A DNA stretch of 64,000 bases. Source: a virus. The DNA is taken from IMG/VR virus record IMGVR_UViG_3300026479_000007, positions 1-64,000 of that record; one strand, 5' to 3'. Position numbers and translations under genes: made by a program. The notes beneath the pieces were generated by a model. That model had not been told where the DNA came from. It ran no database searches and saw only the letters and a list, made by a program, of their open reading frames with translations. Of the stretch, positions 31,486 to 41,181 are shown piece by piece. Numbering within the stretch: the first letter of the stretch is position 1; each line of letters starts with the position of its first letter.

Positions 31486-34050
31486 ATGACATCAATAGAT
31501 AGCGGAACAACTTTAGACATCAGACCTACGCCAGGTAGAGATACGAGATTTGCAGCAACAGGCTCTGAATCTACTTTTACTTTTGGTACTTTTAGATTAG
31601 AAAATAATACAGTAAATCCTTTTATAGATAATATTAGTGGGTCTACTCTTTCTTATGGTTCTTATGCAACTTTAGAAAATACAAAAACAGCTGATTTTGA
31701 TATTATTAAAGTAATAACAACAAAATCAAATGAATTAAATTTAAAGCCAGAGGACGCTACAAGTTATGCTTATTTCGGTTCTTTTTATACTAAAGTAGCT
31801 AATGCAATAAATAATATAATAGACACGTTCCCTTATGCTTTTCTTTCAAAATCTATTAATAGTGGAGTGACTATTTATGATTATTCTCATGATGTTATAC
31901 AAAATACTTCAACATTTAAAATAGCTTTTTCATCAATAACTAATCAAGGTGACATTTTATATGTTTCTGGTAGGTCTGAACAATCAGAATCACAAATAGA
32001 TTTATTTAATGAAACTAGTTCTTTTGCTATACAGTTAAGTGGAGATTCTCAAAATCTTGGTACTGGTAATACATTTATGAACGAAATTCATAAAATAACT
32101 TCTTATAGTTATTCTTTGAATCAATATTTGCAATTTACAATAGATGGTATTTTATTACCTCAAGAGTCTGTTAGTTTAAGTAGTTTTAATTATCCTTTAT
32201 ATATAAGACCTACTAGAGAAAGAGTGGGTCAATTTAAAAGAACTTTACCAAATCTGGAGAGGCAAATTATTTATGATGGTACTTTTTTAGTTCCGAATAG
32301 CGAAATAGGCACTTATGAAAGAAAAATATTTGAATGGCCAAAGACGATTGATGGTTTTGCTCCTGATAGTTATGGAAACTCTTTTGATTCTTATGTAGAA
32401 AATATATTAGAAGTTGCAAGATATATAGATGAAGAGAAAACTAACATAATGCTAAGAACTATGCTTCCTGAGAATTTTATAGATTTAGATTCTCAAGATA
32501 AAGCCTATAGAAAATTAACAACTGTATATGCTGAGCAATTTGATTCAATTAAACAATATATAGACGGTATTGCTTATGCTCATTCTGTTAGCTATGATGG
32601 TTCTGAAAGTGTACCAAATAAATTTTTAGTACGACTAGCTAATATGTTAGGGGCTAAATTGCCGAATGCCTTTAATTCAGAAAATGTAATAGATTATCTA
32701 GCAGGAGAATTTGATTCATCTAATAAATCATTCGAAGAATATAACTTAGAATTGTGGAGAAGAATTATGGTAAACATAGTTTGGCTCTATAAAAAAAGAG
32801 GTACTAGAGATGCTATAAGTTTTATTTTTAAATTAATAGGTGCGCCTAAATGTCTTTTTAATTTAGAAGAATTTGTTTATGATGTTAAAAAGGTAACAAG
32901 AAGTCTTGATTTAAATATAGGAGAAACTGATGTATTTGACCCAAATACTTTTACTATAGAAAATAGTAATGAACCAGAATCTTTTATACCAGCTAACCTT
33001 TTTGATGAAATTAGTTCAAGAGATTTAAATGATGCTCTTGCATTTGATGAAAATGGTAATATCATAAATAATGATGGTTATCCAGATGTAAATTCTCAAA
33101 TTTTTCAAATTGGAGGTCTAGGTAGAGGTAATGGTCAAAGCTTTATAGATGGGTTAGGTACAGAGTATGACCCTTTAAAAAGAGTTGATAACTTAAAGAC
33201 TAAAACAGGAAATACTAGAAGTATTGTAAATTCCAAAGAAATAAATGTAGACTTAAGACCATCTAGAGCTATCGAGTGTGATGTTATGGATTGGTATGAG
33301 TTAGGGTATGGTTGGTGGAATTGGGGTTCAACTTCTTATTATTTCTCAGGATTAACTGTACCTTTTGATTGGCAAGTTGAAGATGTAAATACTATTGTTC
33401 CAAATAATATGTCAGGAATAACCATATATGAATGGTTAGATTATATTTACAAAAACAATGTAGACCCAAGAAATAGAAAAACAAAAGATTGGCAAAATGG
33501 AACCACAGGTACCTATAAAGATTTGAAAAAAATATACATAACTTATATGTTATGGACTAATAATCAAAATTCAAATAGGTTAACATTTAAGAAGTTAGAT
33601 AAATTTTTAAGTTTATTAGAAAGAAACTTTCAAGATTTAGTACCTTTTTTAGTTCCTTCCACTAGCATAATATCGACATATGGAACAACATATGGAAATA
33701 CTGAATTTAATAGACATAGATTTATTTATAAACCAGGTATAAATGATGGTTCAGAGTTTAAAGTTGATTTACCTTTAGTTCTTGAGCCTACAGTGCAGAC
33801 TTCTGATTTTACTGTTAGTATTTCTAATAATTTTGACCCTTCTATAAATTCAAACAATTTTACAGCAAATATTTCAAATAAACCAGAGGTAAATATTGAC
33901 ATTTCTGATTTTAGAGTTACATTGTCTGAGAAGGTTAATCCAAGTACAAACTTAATTAATTCAAACACAAAAGTATATGAAGAAGAAATTAAACAAGTGC
34001 AATATCAACAAGTTGTTAGAAATTTAACTCCAATAATTTATCCAGATTAA
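31486..34050 (+). CDS. Baseplate-wedge-like tail protein
   Basis: The 854-residue protein contains, at about residues 300-465, NILEVARYIDEEKTNIMLRT, then ELWRRIMVNIVWLYKKRGTR and DAISFIFKLIGAPKCLF. The pattern RRIxxNIxxLYKxRGTRxAI...GAP is typical of phage tail protein I / baseplate proteins of Bacteroidota phages. Later parts include an acidic segment and the aromatic YELGYGWWNWGSTSYYF. It probably forms part of the baseplate or fibre collar. It starts the plus-strand tail block and is followed after one base by the next gene. Confidence 0.65.
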   Translation: MTSIDSGTTLDIRPTPGRDTRFAATGSESTFTFGTFRLENNTVNPFIDNISGSTLSYGSYATLENTKTADFDIIKVITTKSNELNLKPEDATSYAYFGSFYTKVANAINNIIDTFPYAFLSKSINSGVTIYDYSHDVIQNTSTFKIAFSSITNQGDILYVSGRSEQSESQIDLFNETSSFAIQLSGDSQNLGTGNTFMNEIHKITSYSYSLNQYLQFTIDGILLPQESVSLSSFNYPLYIRPTRERVGQFKRTLPNLERQIIYDGTFLVPNSEIGTYERKIFEWPKTIDGFAPDSYGNSFDSYVENILEVARYIDEEKTNIMLRTMLPENFIDLDSQDKAYRKLTTVYAEQFDSIKQYIDGIAYAHSVSYDGSESVPNKFLVRLANMLGAKLPNAFNSENVIDYLAGEFDSSNKSFEEYNLELWRRIMVNIVWLYKKRGTRDAISFIFKLIGAPKCLFNLEEFVYDVKKVTRSLDLNIGETDVFDPNTFTIENSNEPESFIPANLFDEISSRDLNDALAFDENGNIINNDGYPDVNSQIFQIGGLGRGNGQSFIDGLGTEYDPLKRVDNLKTKTGNTRSIVNSKEINVDLRPSRAIECDVMDWYELGYGWWNWGSTSYYFSGLTVPFDWQVEDVNTIVPNNMSGITIYEWLDYIYKNNVDPRNRKTKDWQNGTTGTYKDLKKIYITYMLWTNNQNSNRLTFKKLDKFLSLLERNFQDLVPFLVPSTSIISTYGTTYGNTEFNRHRFIYKPGINDGSEFKVDLPLVLEPTVQTSDFTVSISNNFDPSINSNNFTANISNKPEVNIDISDFRVTLSEKVNPSTNLINSNTKVYEEEIKQVQYQQVVRNLTPIIYPD

Positions 34051-34051
34051 T

Positions 34052-35581
34052 ATGTCATTAAATAAACAAATAGTATCTAGAACAATTGGTGAAAATGATG
34101 GTATTTCTCAAGTTTTTATTCAAAATCATATACCTTATATTTATGAACCTATCTTAGAGCCAAAAACTTTCCCAGTACCACTTTTTAGTTTACAGGGTGC
34201 AACATTTGATTTTTACAATCAAGTCATAGATGGGATTTCAGTTAATATAAACAATCAAAAACAAATATTTTATACTTATACTGCAAACACATCATCATTT
34301 AGTGCTATTACGAAAACTATATATGATATTTATAAGTTAGATTTCCCTACATACAATACAGTTTTTAACAACTTTGATATAGAAGGAGATGAGATTTTAC
34401 CAGATTCTGCAACTACAATAGGAGCAACCGCAGAAACAATAACAACAGATACTATTTCTGAAATATTAGAAAACCCTTTAATTACACTATATGATACTGG
34501 TTCAACTGTAACTTTACCAAATTATACGTTAGATTTACCGTTTATAATAAAACCAGAAAATCAATTTGCACAACCACTCTTAGAAGATAAAGCTCAATAT
34601 TTCATAGATACAAGATATGAATTTCCTTTAGAAAGAGATAAGAGTTTGGGAGGATATCAAATTTTAAGTGGTGGAGTTGCAACAAATATAACCTTATCAG
34701 GTTTAAGTGACAGTGGAGACTTTTTAGTAGAAACAAGTAGGAACGCAGAAACAATAAATAAAGGAAAATTTTCTGGAATAACTTCACATGGTGCTCTTTT
34801 TACTTATTTTGTTGCTCCTCAAAAACCTAATATAGATGTTATAAGCGACCAACCTAGTGTTGTAGGTACTTTAGATACATTTTCTCCAATATTCAGTTTT
34901 AATAACGTTTCTGATGGAGATTATTATAGGTTACAAGTAACTTATGATGTTAATGATACAGCATTTACTGGTGGGACAATTTTTAGAATTCCAAAACAAG
35001 AAGGAGTACCTGATTTTATTAGAACTTATTCTACACCACTTTCTCCAGATACTTTCTTCTTATACAGAATAGGTAATACTAAAGAAATTACTAACATTTT
35101 TGGAGTAAAACAAAATGTTACCACTTGGGGAAGAAGTGAACAAGCTCTTACTGCTTCAGCTGGAATATTTAATATTTCTGGTGGAATTTATCAAGATTAT
35201 GCTCCTGGTGACCCTTCAGGATTAGTTGGAAGTCCGATTACTGGTGCTACTGTTATTTTTATTGTAGTTAGTGCTAACGCAGATGTAGAATTAGGAGTTG
35301 ATGCACCTTATGAAAATGTAATTGCAGATGAAATTAATCAAGCTCTTGGTGGTGGTGCTGGTACTTTATTTTCAGCAACAACAGATGTGAATGGCTCTTA
35401 TACAATTAATAATGTACAAGGTGGTAATTTAGCAGTAGTAATAACTCATCCTTATTATCAAACATATACTGGAACTTATATGAATAAAGCTACTGCATCA
35501 GGGGTAGATTATGCATTGAATTTATATTGGGGTAATACGGGTACTACATTTGGAAATGTTGGTAGTCAAATATTTATTTAA
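34052..35581 (+). CDS. Tail protein with carboxypeptidase-regulatory-like beta domain
   Basis: The 509-residue protein is beta-rich. Its C-terminal about 110 residues (GSPITGATVIFIVVSAN, then TTDVNGSYTINNVQGGNLAV, YYQTYTGTY) match the carboxypeptidase-regulatory/Cna-B-like Ig fold often found in phage tail and host surface proteins. The middle has SPIFSFNNVSDGDYYRLQVT, an Fn3-like pattern. It is translationally coupled to the upstream baseplate-type gene (1-base gap) and precedes the fibre paralogues by 10 bases. Confidence 0.65.
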   Translation: MSLNKQIVSRTIGENDGISQVFIQNHIPYIYEPILEPKTFPVPLFSLQGATFDFYNQVIDGISVNINNQKQIFYTYTANTSSFSAITKTIYDIYKLDFPTYNTVFNNFDIEGDEILPDSATTIGATAETITTDTISEILENPLITLYDTGSTVTLPNYTLDLPFIIKPENQFAQPLLEDKAQYFIDTRYEFPLERDKSLGGYQILSGGVATNITLSGLSDSGDFLVETSRNAETINKGKFSGITSHGALFTYFVAPQKPNIDVISDQPSVVGTLDTFSPIFSFNNVSDGDYYRLQVTYDVNDTAFTGGTIFRIPKQEGVPDFIRTYSTPLSPDTFFLYRIGNTKEITNIFGVKQNVTTWGRSEQALTASAGIFNISGGIYQDYAPGDPSGLVGSPITGATVIFIVVSANADVELGVDAPYENVIADEINQALGGGAGTLFSATTDVNGSYTINNVQGGNLAVVITHPYYQTYTGTYMNKATASGVDYALNLYWGNTGTTFGNVGSQIFI

Positions 35582-35591
35582 AATTTAAAAT

Positions 35592-36776
35592 ATGTCAAAT
35601 ATAATAAACACAGGAGATACATTAGAAGAAGGAAGACAAAAAATTAATAATATATATAATAATTTGTCTTTATGGACTGCTGGTACTGGTTCTTATTCTA
35701 TAGTAGCAAATAATTCCACTAATAATGAATCATTAGGAGAATATAGTGTTGTTGGTGGCGAAAACTCATTATCTAATGGTGATTATTCATTTATTTATGG
35801 TCAAAATTTAACTGGTAACAATTCAAGTTTTTTGATTGGTAAAAATAACAATTCAGTAAAAGACTATAATTCTTTATATGGACAAAATAATATTTCAACT
35901 AGTAAGTTGAGTGTAATTTATGGTTCAGGAAATACAGTTGGTTTAGGAGATACAGTTAATTATTCTGAAAATTTTTGTATAGGAGCAAATAATGTTATAA
36001 CTTCTTCAGGTGGTGTCATTTATTTACAAGGTTATAACTCTACTTCAAATTCAAGAGGTTCTAATATATTTGGTGGATTAAATAATGTAAATGATGGATT
36101 ATATTCATCTATTTTTTGTTCTCCATACTCATCCTTAAGTTCGTCTGCTAGTTATAGTGTAATTTTAGGTGGACAAAATATAAGTGCAAATTCTCCAAAA
36201 ACTGTATATGTACCATACTTAAACATTCAAACAGTTACTGGTAATTCTTCTAGTAGTGATGTTTTAGTTTATAATACAACTACTAAAAATGTAGAAAAAA
36301 CAAGTTTACCTGGCGATGGTATTGATAACTATAAAAATTGGCAACAAATAAATGGTCAACCTATTACTAGAAATCTTAATATAAACTCTTCTTATATAAT
36401 TAATGAATTATCATCTCCATCAGTTGCTTACACCTTAAGATTACCTACTACTGCTTCAATTGGAGATTCTGTAAGAATTTTGTCTTTTATGCCAAATACA
36501 AGTGGTGTTAAAATAAAAGTTATAGGAGCTTTAGATTTAATAGTTTTAGGTGGAGGAAAAGATGAATTGAATGATACATTAATAACAAGTAATACATATA
36601 CATATGGTAATACTAAGAATTTTCAATTATTTATTTATGAAACTGTTGAATTTACTTGTATTAATATTAGTTCAGGAATAAAATGGGTAATTTCAAATAT
36701 AACAACATTGCAAAATTTTCAAAAATATAATTCAACAACGGGTTTTGATGCTTTATTGAGTGATAGATTTATTTAA
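35592..36776 (+). CDS. YadA-head-like tail fibre protein (paralogue 1)
   Basis: The 394-residue protein opens with GDTLEEGRQKINNIYNNLSL and TGSYSIVANNST, a start shared with the next two genes. Residues about 45-200 hold degenerate 14-residue repeats of the type GDYSFIYGQNLTGN, the beta-roll repeat of YadA-like trimeric adhesin heads (Hep_Hag). The C-terminal third is a different beta domain (KNWQQINGQPITRNLNI). It probably forms a trimeric fibre that contacts the host surface. Confidence 0.75.
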   Translation: MSNIINTGDTLEEGRQKINNIYNNLSLWTAGTGSYSIVANNSTNNESLGEYSVVGGENSLSNGDYSFIYGQNLTGNNSSFLIGKNNNSVKDYNSLYGQNNISTSKLSVIYGSGNTVGLGDTVNYSENFCIGANNVITSSGGVIYLQGYNSTSNSRGSNIFGGLNNVNDGLYSSIFCSPYSSLSSSASYSVILGGQNISANSPKTVYVPYLNIQTVTGNSSSSDVLVYNTTTKNVEKTSLPGDGIDNYKNWQQINGQPITRNLNINSSYIINELSSPSVAYTLRLPTTASIGDSVRILSFMPNTSGVKIKVIGALDLIVLGGGKDELNDTLITSNTYTYGNTKNFQLFIYETVEFTCINISSGIKWVISNITTLQNFQKYNSTTGFDALLSDRFI

Positions 36777-36793
36777 AAAAAGATATAAAAATT

Positions 36794-37888
36794 ATGAGTT
36801 TTAATTACATATTAACAAGCGATACAACTTTTGAAGCTGTAGATAAAATAAATGAAAATTTTTCTGGGGATTCTAATATTTGGAGTTCTACTACTGGTAA
36901 CAATTCAATTATATCTATAAATGATACAAATAATATATCTTCAAATGACTATAGTTTTGCTGGAGGTCTAAAAAGCAAATCTAATGGATTATATTCTTTT
37001 GCTTATGGTAAAAATGTAAGTGCTGATGGAGATTATTCTTTTGCAACAGGAGAGAGTGGTAGTTCAATTGGAGATTTTTCTTTTACTTCTGGATTACAAA
37101 CAACTGCCATAGGAAACTATTCTTTTGCTTCTGGATATCAAACAACTGCTATTGGTGATTATTCTTTTGCTTCTGGATATCAAACAACTGCTATTGGTGA
37201 TTATTCTTTTGCTTCTGGATATCAGACAATTGCTTCTGGAAATTATTCTTTTGCAAGTGGTTATAATTCATCTGCTATTGGCGATTATTCTTTTGTTTAT
37301 TCAAAAAATTCATTAATAACAGGTGATAGAAGTGCTATTATTGGAGGTGAAAATATAACTGGGGGGAGTGATGATACTGTATATGTTCCTTCTGTTAAAA
37401 TAGATACAGTAGAAGACATTTCTTCTCCTCCAACAAAAGTTTTATCTATAGATTTAAATGGAAATGTCATAACGAAAGATTTGGTAATTCCTTCATCTTT
37501 TTTTGTTTGGAATCACATAACAGGACAAAATATTAATATAACCTTAAATAATGGATATGTTAGCAAGACAAATGGAACTTATCAAGTTGGTAATTATAAT
37601 ACTTTTACAATGCCTACTTCTAATTCTTCAGATTTTGGAAAAAAAATAAAATTAGTTAGTGATGAAAGTAGTGTTACTCGTTTATATTTTCCTCCTAATG
37701 TATATTTATCTTATTTTAATGATGTTCCAAAAAAAATTGATAATAAATCTTTATATTTATATGAATATGAATATATCGAATTAACTTTCTTTTATTATAA
37801 TTCATCAAATTATTTCTGGGTTATAAATAATTTTGTTAGTAATTTAAGAACTGAGCATTATGATTTTTTTAAATCTAGAATTCAATAA
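36794..37888 (+). CDS. YadA-head-like tail fibre protein (paralogue 2)
   Basis: The 364-residue protein has the clearest beta-roll repeats: from about residue 55 to 185 the unit AIGDYSFASGYQTT recurs every 14 residues, ending GDRSAIIGGENITGG. Such repeats build the trimeric left-handed beta-roll of YadA heads. The N-terminus (DTTFEAVDKINENF, TGNNSIISI) and the C-terminal domain (FVWNHITGQNINITLNNGY) are homologous to those of paralogues 1 and 3. Repeat number variation by DNA slippage is likely (see the repeat entry). Confidence 0.8.
   Translation: MSFNYILTSDTTFEAVDKINENFSGDSNIWSSTTGNNSIISINDTNNISSNDYSFAGGLKSKSNGLYSFAYGKNVSADGDYSFATGESGSSIGDFSFTSGLQTTAIGNYSFASGYQTTAIGDYSFASGYQTTAIGDYSFASGYQTIASGNYSFASGYNSSAIGDYSFVYSKNSLITGDRSAIIGGENITGGSDDTVYVPSVKIDTVEDISSPPTKVLSIDLNGNVITKDLVIPSSFFVWNHITGQNINITLNNGYVSKTNGTYQVGNYNTFTMPTSNSSDFGKKIKLVSDESSVTRLYFPPNVYLSYFNDVPKKIDNKSLYLYEYEYIELTFFYYNSSNYFWVINNFVSNLRTEHYDFFKSRIQ
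37083..37290 (+). repeat. 42-base tandem repeat coding beta-roll units
   Basis: About five units of 42 bases, with central copies nearly identical (tcaaacaactgctattggtg core). It encodes successive 14-residue SFASGYQTTAIGDY units. The in-frame length means that copy-number changes would keep the gene open. Confidence 0.85.
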
Positions 37889-37903
37889 ACAAAATAAAAA
37901 AAT

Positions 37904-39037
37904 ATGGATTTAATATTAAGTGGAGATAATATAAATGAAGGTAGAATTAAAATTAATAGTCTATCTGGTTTGACCTCTTTGTGGAGTGCTAGTACTGGAA
38001 ATTATTCAATAATAGCCGATAATTCAACTGGAAATTTAGCATCTGCTAATTATTCATTTGCTGCTGGTAATGATAATTTTTCATCTGGAAATACTTCTTT
38101 TTCTAATGGATATAAAAATGTTGCTGGTGGTGATTATTCTTTTGCTTCTGGACATCAAACAACTGCTATTGGTAATTATTCTTTTGCACAAGGAAATAAA
38201 ACTACATCATTTGGAGATTATTCTTTTACATCTAATGATGAGTGTAAATCTTATGGAAATTATTCTTTGTCATTAAATAATTTAAGTATTTCTTCTGGAG
38301 CTTGTTCGACTAGTATAAATAATAGAACTTTAACTTATGGAGATTACTCTTTTGCATCTGGTCAATATGTTCAAATAGATGGAGATTATTCATTTATAAA
38401 TTCTTCTACAAGTACATTGTATGATTTAAAATGTCTTGGTAATAAAAGTGCGATTTTAGGAGGTTCTTCAATGACTAATCTTTATGATGATGATATGGTA
38501 TATGTTTCAAAGTTAAATATTAATAATATATCTAATGATAATAACCTAACAAATGTTTTAACTTTAGAGTCTAATGGTGATGTAAACCAAAAAGAATACG
38601 ATACTAATTTCATAAACTTAACAGGAGAAAATTTAAGTAACTCAATAGTTTTAGAAGTAAATAAATTTTATTCATTATTTCAATCAAATCCTACAAATAA
38701 AAACTTTTTACCTACAACAGGAAATACAGGAGATGTTATAATTATTGCTAATATGCGGAATTCAAATACATTTAAAGAATATATATCAGTAAATATAACA
38801 TATAATACTTCTATTTTTTATGGTATTGGAGATAGTACTGGAATTGAATTGACAAATGCAAATGCTTCTAGTGATGATTTTAATTTAAAAAGAGGAACTG
38901 TAATTGAATTTACATATTTTGGTTCAGATGTTGGATTAGATTGTTGGGTTGTAACTAAACATGATACAATAGGTAAATTTATTACCAGTTTAGATGATTA
39001 TGGGTCAACTGATTGTGATACGGAATACATTAGTTAA
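37904..39037 (+). CDS. YadA-head-like tail fibre protein (paralogue 3)
   Basis: The 377-residue protein opens DLILSGDNINEGRIKINSLS and TGNYSIIADNST, matching the starts of the two genes before it. Repeats of the form GDYSFASGHQTTAIG run from about residue 50 to 170, some degenerate. The C-terminal domain (NLTGENLSNSIVLEVNKFYS and later) is related to but distinct from its paralogues. Three tandem paralogues suggest either a heteromeric fibre or duplication for receptor diversification. Confidence 0.78.
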   Translation: MDLILSGDNINEGRIKINSLSGLTSLWSASTGNYSIIADNSTGNLASANYSFAAGNDNFSSGNTSFSNGYKNVAGGDYSFASGHQTTAIGNYSFAQGNKTTSFGDYSFTSNDECKSYGNYSLSLNNLSISSGACSTSINNRTLTYGDYSFASGQYVQIDGDYSFINSSTSTLYDLKCLGNKSAILGGSSMTNLYDDDMVYVSKLNINNISNDNNLTNVLTLESNGDVNQKEYDTNFINLTGENLSNSIVLEVNKFYSLFQSNPTNKNFLPTTGNTGDVIIIANMRNSNTFKEYISVNITYNTSIFYGIGDSTGIELTNANASSDDFNLKRGTVIEFTYFGSDVGLDCWVVTKHDTIGKFITSLDDYGSTDCDTEYIS

Positions 39038-39053
39038 ATAAATATTTAATAGT

Positions 39054-40097
39054 ATGTCAAACGATTTTAAAAACGGAAGAGGATTAAATTTATCAGACCC
39101 CAAGTATGATAAGGATGCTGTTAATTTGCGTACATTGAAGCGTGAGATTGATAGTGTTGTATTAGGTAGTGGAAGTACATTAAGCTTATTTGAAGTTGGT
39201 AGTGGTAACAATTCAGTTGTTTTAAAAAATTCCAATAGTGATGCTGGAGGTGATTATTCAGCAGTATTAGGAGGTTTAACTAATGCTATAGGTTCTAATT
39301 CTGATTATTCAGCAATATTAGGAGGGTTAAGTAATACTATTGACGATAATATTTATAATACGGTAATTGCTGGAGGTGTTAACATAAATGCTAATAAGAG
39401 TAATTCTTTATACACGGAAAATGCTAGGTTAGCTGAAAATGGTGGAGTAATTTACTCTGCAGGAACTGATTTGTATAATATTTTTTCTACAATTGGTTCT
39501 GATGTATTTACTAATGGTTTAACATATGATAATGCGAATAAATTAACTTTATCTAAGAGTGATTCTTCCATTTTAGAAGTTGTTATAGATGAATTTACAG
39601 GATTAACTATTAATGGTGATTTTGAAGTTTCTGGGGTAATTTCTTCAGGTTCTACTGATTTATCTAATTTATTTGCTCCAATAGGAGCTTTAACACCTTT
39701 ACCTTCCATAAATCAAGCGCAAATATTTATTGGAGACCAAACTAACAATCCTCAAGCTGTAGATGTTATTGGTGATGTTTTTATTAATTATTCAGGTCGT
39801 ACAACTATACAACCTCAAAGTGTTACATTTGAAAAGTTTCAAAATTTAACAGGGAAATCAGTCGTAGGTACTTCAACACCAACTGGAGGTACAGTTGAAG
39901 AGATTCCAATTTTAGATGCTTATATATTGTCAGCTTATAACATATCTTTATTAGATAATTCTACAAATTGGGATATTAATGGTGTATATGTAGGTCCTAC
40001 AATATTAGATACATATCAAGGTCAAGCTTACTTTAATGCGAATTATTGGTTTACAGCAGTTGCAGATAATGTATGGATTCGGTTAATTAGAGGTTAA
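39054..40097 (+). CDS. Tail fibre protein with KDAVNLRTL-type N-terminus
   Basis: The 347-residue protein begins with GRGLNLSDPKYDKDAVNLRT, a segment common at the attachment end of phage tail fibres. It continues with two to three YadA-like units (GGDYSAVLGGLTNAIG, SDYSAILGGLSNTI). The C-terminal domain ends in GPTILDTYQGQAYFNANYWF and an Arg-rich tip. It follows the three paralogues by 17 bases and probably works in the same fibre. Confidence 0.72.
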   Translation: MSNDFKNGRGLNLSDPKYDKDAVNLRTLKREIDSVVLGSGSTLSLFEVGSGNNSVVLKNSNSDAGGDYSAVLGGLTNAIGSNSDYSAILGGLSNTIDDNIYNTVIAGGVNINANKSNSLYTENARLAENGGVIYSAGTDLYNIFSTIGSDVFTNGLTYDNANKLTLSKSDSSILEVVIDEFTGLTINGDFEVSGVISSGSTDLSNLFAPIGALTPLPSINQAQIFIGDQTNNPQAVDVIGDVFINYSGRTTIQPQSVTFEKFQNLTGKSVVGTSTPTGGTVEEIPILDAYILSAYNISLLDNSTNWDINGVYVGPTILDTYQGQAYFNANYWFTAVADNVWIRLIRG

Positions 40098-40124
40098 TAA
40101 ATTAAAAATTTACTATTTATTAGT

Positions 40125-40838
40125 ATGCCATCTTTAATTACATATAATAGTAGGAACATTTTAAACAACAACATATATGCTACACCTATGGATGTTGGTT
40201 CTTATGCTGTTCTTAATAGTGCATTTCAATTAAATAGTTTACCAGCAGAGAGACGAAAGTCTGGGATGATGGTGTATATTTTAGAAAGTAATTCTTTTTA
40301 TATTCTAAAAGATGTTGATTGGAACTTTACCACTACTGATTGGCAACCCCTATCAATAGACAATAAAGACGAAAAAAGCTTTTTAGATAAAGAGATACCT
40401 ACTGGGATAGTTAATGGTATAAATAGAGAATTTATATTATCTCAAATACCACAAGAAAACTCTGAGCATGTTTATCTAAATGGAGCTTTACAAGACCCAG
40501 GAGAAGAAAATGATTATACTATATTCGGAAATGTTATAACATTTAGAAAAGCACCTTATTTAGGTTCAAAAGTTAGATGTACTTATAGACTAATAGAAAA
40601 AATCTCCCCAGAACTTCAAATTTCAGACAAAGAAATACCAGAAGGGGTTGCTGATGGATTTAATAATATATTTTTATTACAAAATCTACCTGAAATAAAC
40701 TCTGAACATGTTTATGTAAATGGATTACTACAAGATGATAGTCAAGATTATGATTATGAAATTGTTGATAATCAAATTATATTCAAATACCCACCTTTAA
40801 AAGATTCTAGAATAAAATGTACTTATAGATTTTTTTAA
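40125..40838 (+). CDS. Tail protein with two tandem beta domains
   Basis: The 237-residue protein has two homologous 65-residue C-terminal domains, at about 105-165 and 177-237: NGINREFILSQIPQENSEHV...LNGALQD...VRCTYRL and DGFNNIFLLQNLPEINSEHV...VNGLLQD...IKCTYRF. The same fold signature (AIYLNGLLQERDVDYTF) ends the large fibre gene at 42201. These domains are likely beta-sandwich linkers in the fibre network. The N-terminal 100 residues resemble a tail-attachment domain (MDVGSYAVLNSAFQLNSLPA). Confidence 0.7.
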   Translation: MPSLITYNSRNILNNNIYATPMDVGSYAVLNSAFQLNSLPAERRKSGMMVYILESNSFYILKDVDWNFTTTDWQPLSIDNKDEKSFLDKEIPTGIVNGINREFILSQIPQENSEHVYLNGALQDPGEENDYTIFGNVITFRKAPYLGSKVRCTYRLIEKISPELQISDKEIPEGVADGFNNIFLLQNLPEINSEHVYVNGLLQDDSQDYDYEIVDNQIIFKYPPLKDSRIKCTYRFF

Positions 40839-40924
40839 AAATAAAATTAATATAAATCATAAAATAAAAAAAAAAATCATATTTATTAATAACGCAAAAA
40901 TGAGAACTATAAAATAATTGAAAC

Positions 40925-41149
40925 ATGAATAAGTACAAAACAAACGATTTATATTTAGCAGCTTTCTTAAAGTTGAACAACCAAAAAATTTCGGTTGAAA
41001 AAAATAAGAATAAAGTTTCTTTTATTTTTGATGAAACTGAAGAATTATTAAATTTAGTTAATCTTTATTTAACTGAAGAAGGAAACTGTAAACCTTTGTC
41101 TTATACAAATTCAATCAAAAATTTAAAAAATCTTATTTATAACCTTTAA
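40925..41149 (+). CDS. Hypothetical small protein
   Basis: This 74-residue protein begins MNKYKTNDLYLAAFLKLNNQ and looks like a small alpha/beta domain (VSFIFDETEELLNLVNLYLT). I see no membrane segment and no known motif. A TCATATTTATTAATAA element lies about 40 bases upstream. Function unknown. Confidence 0.6.
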   Translation: MNKYKTNDLYLAAFLKLNNQKISVEKNKNKVSFIFDETEELLNLVNLYLTEEGNCKPLSYTNSIKNLKNLIYNL

Positions 41150-41181
41150 TTAAGATTATAACATATTAATTTTTTGTTATT

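Noticed and set aside
37083-37290. Regular 42-base repeats that could be mistaken for a CRISPR array
   Set aside because: The repeats are contiguous with no unique spacers and lie in frame in a fibre gene, coding 14-residue beta-roll units.
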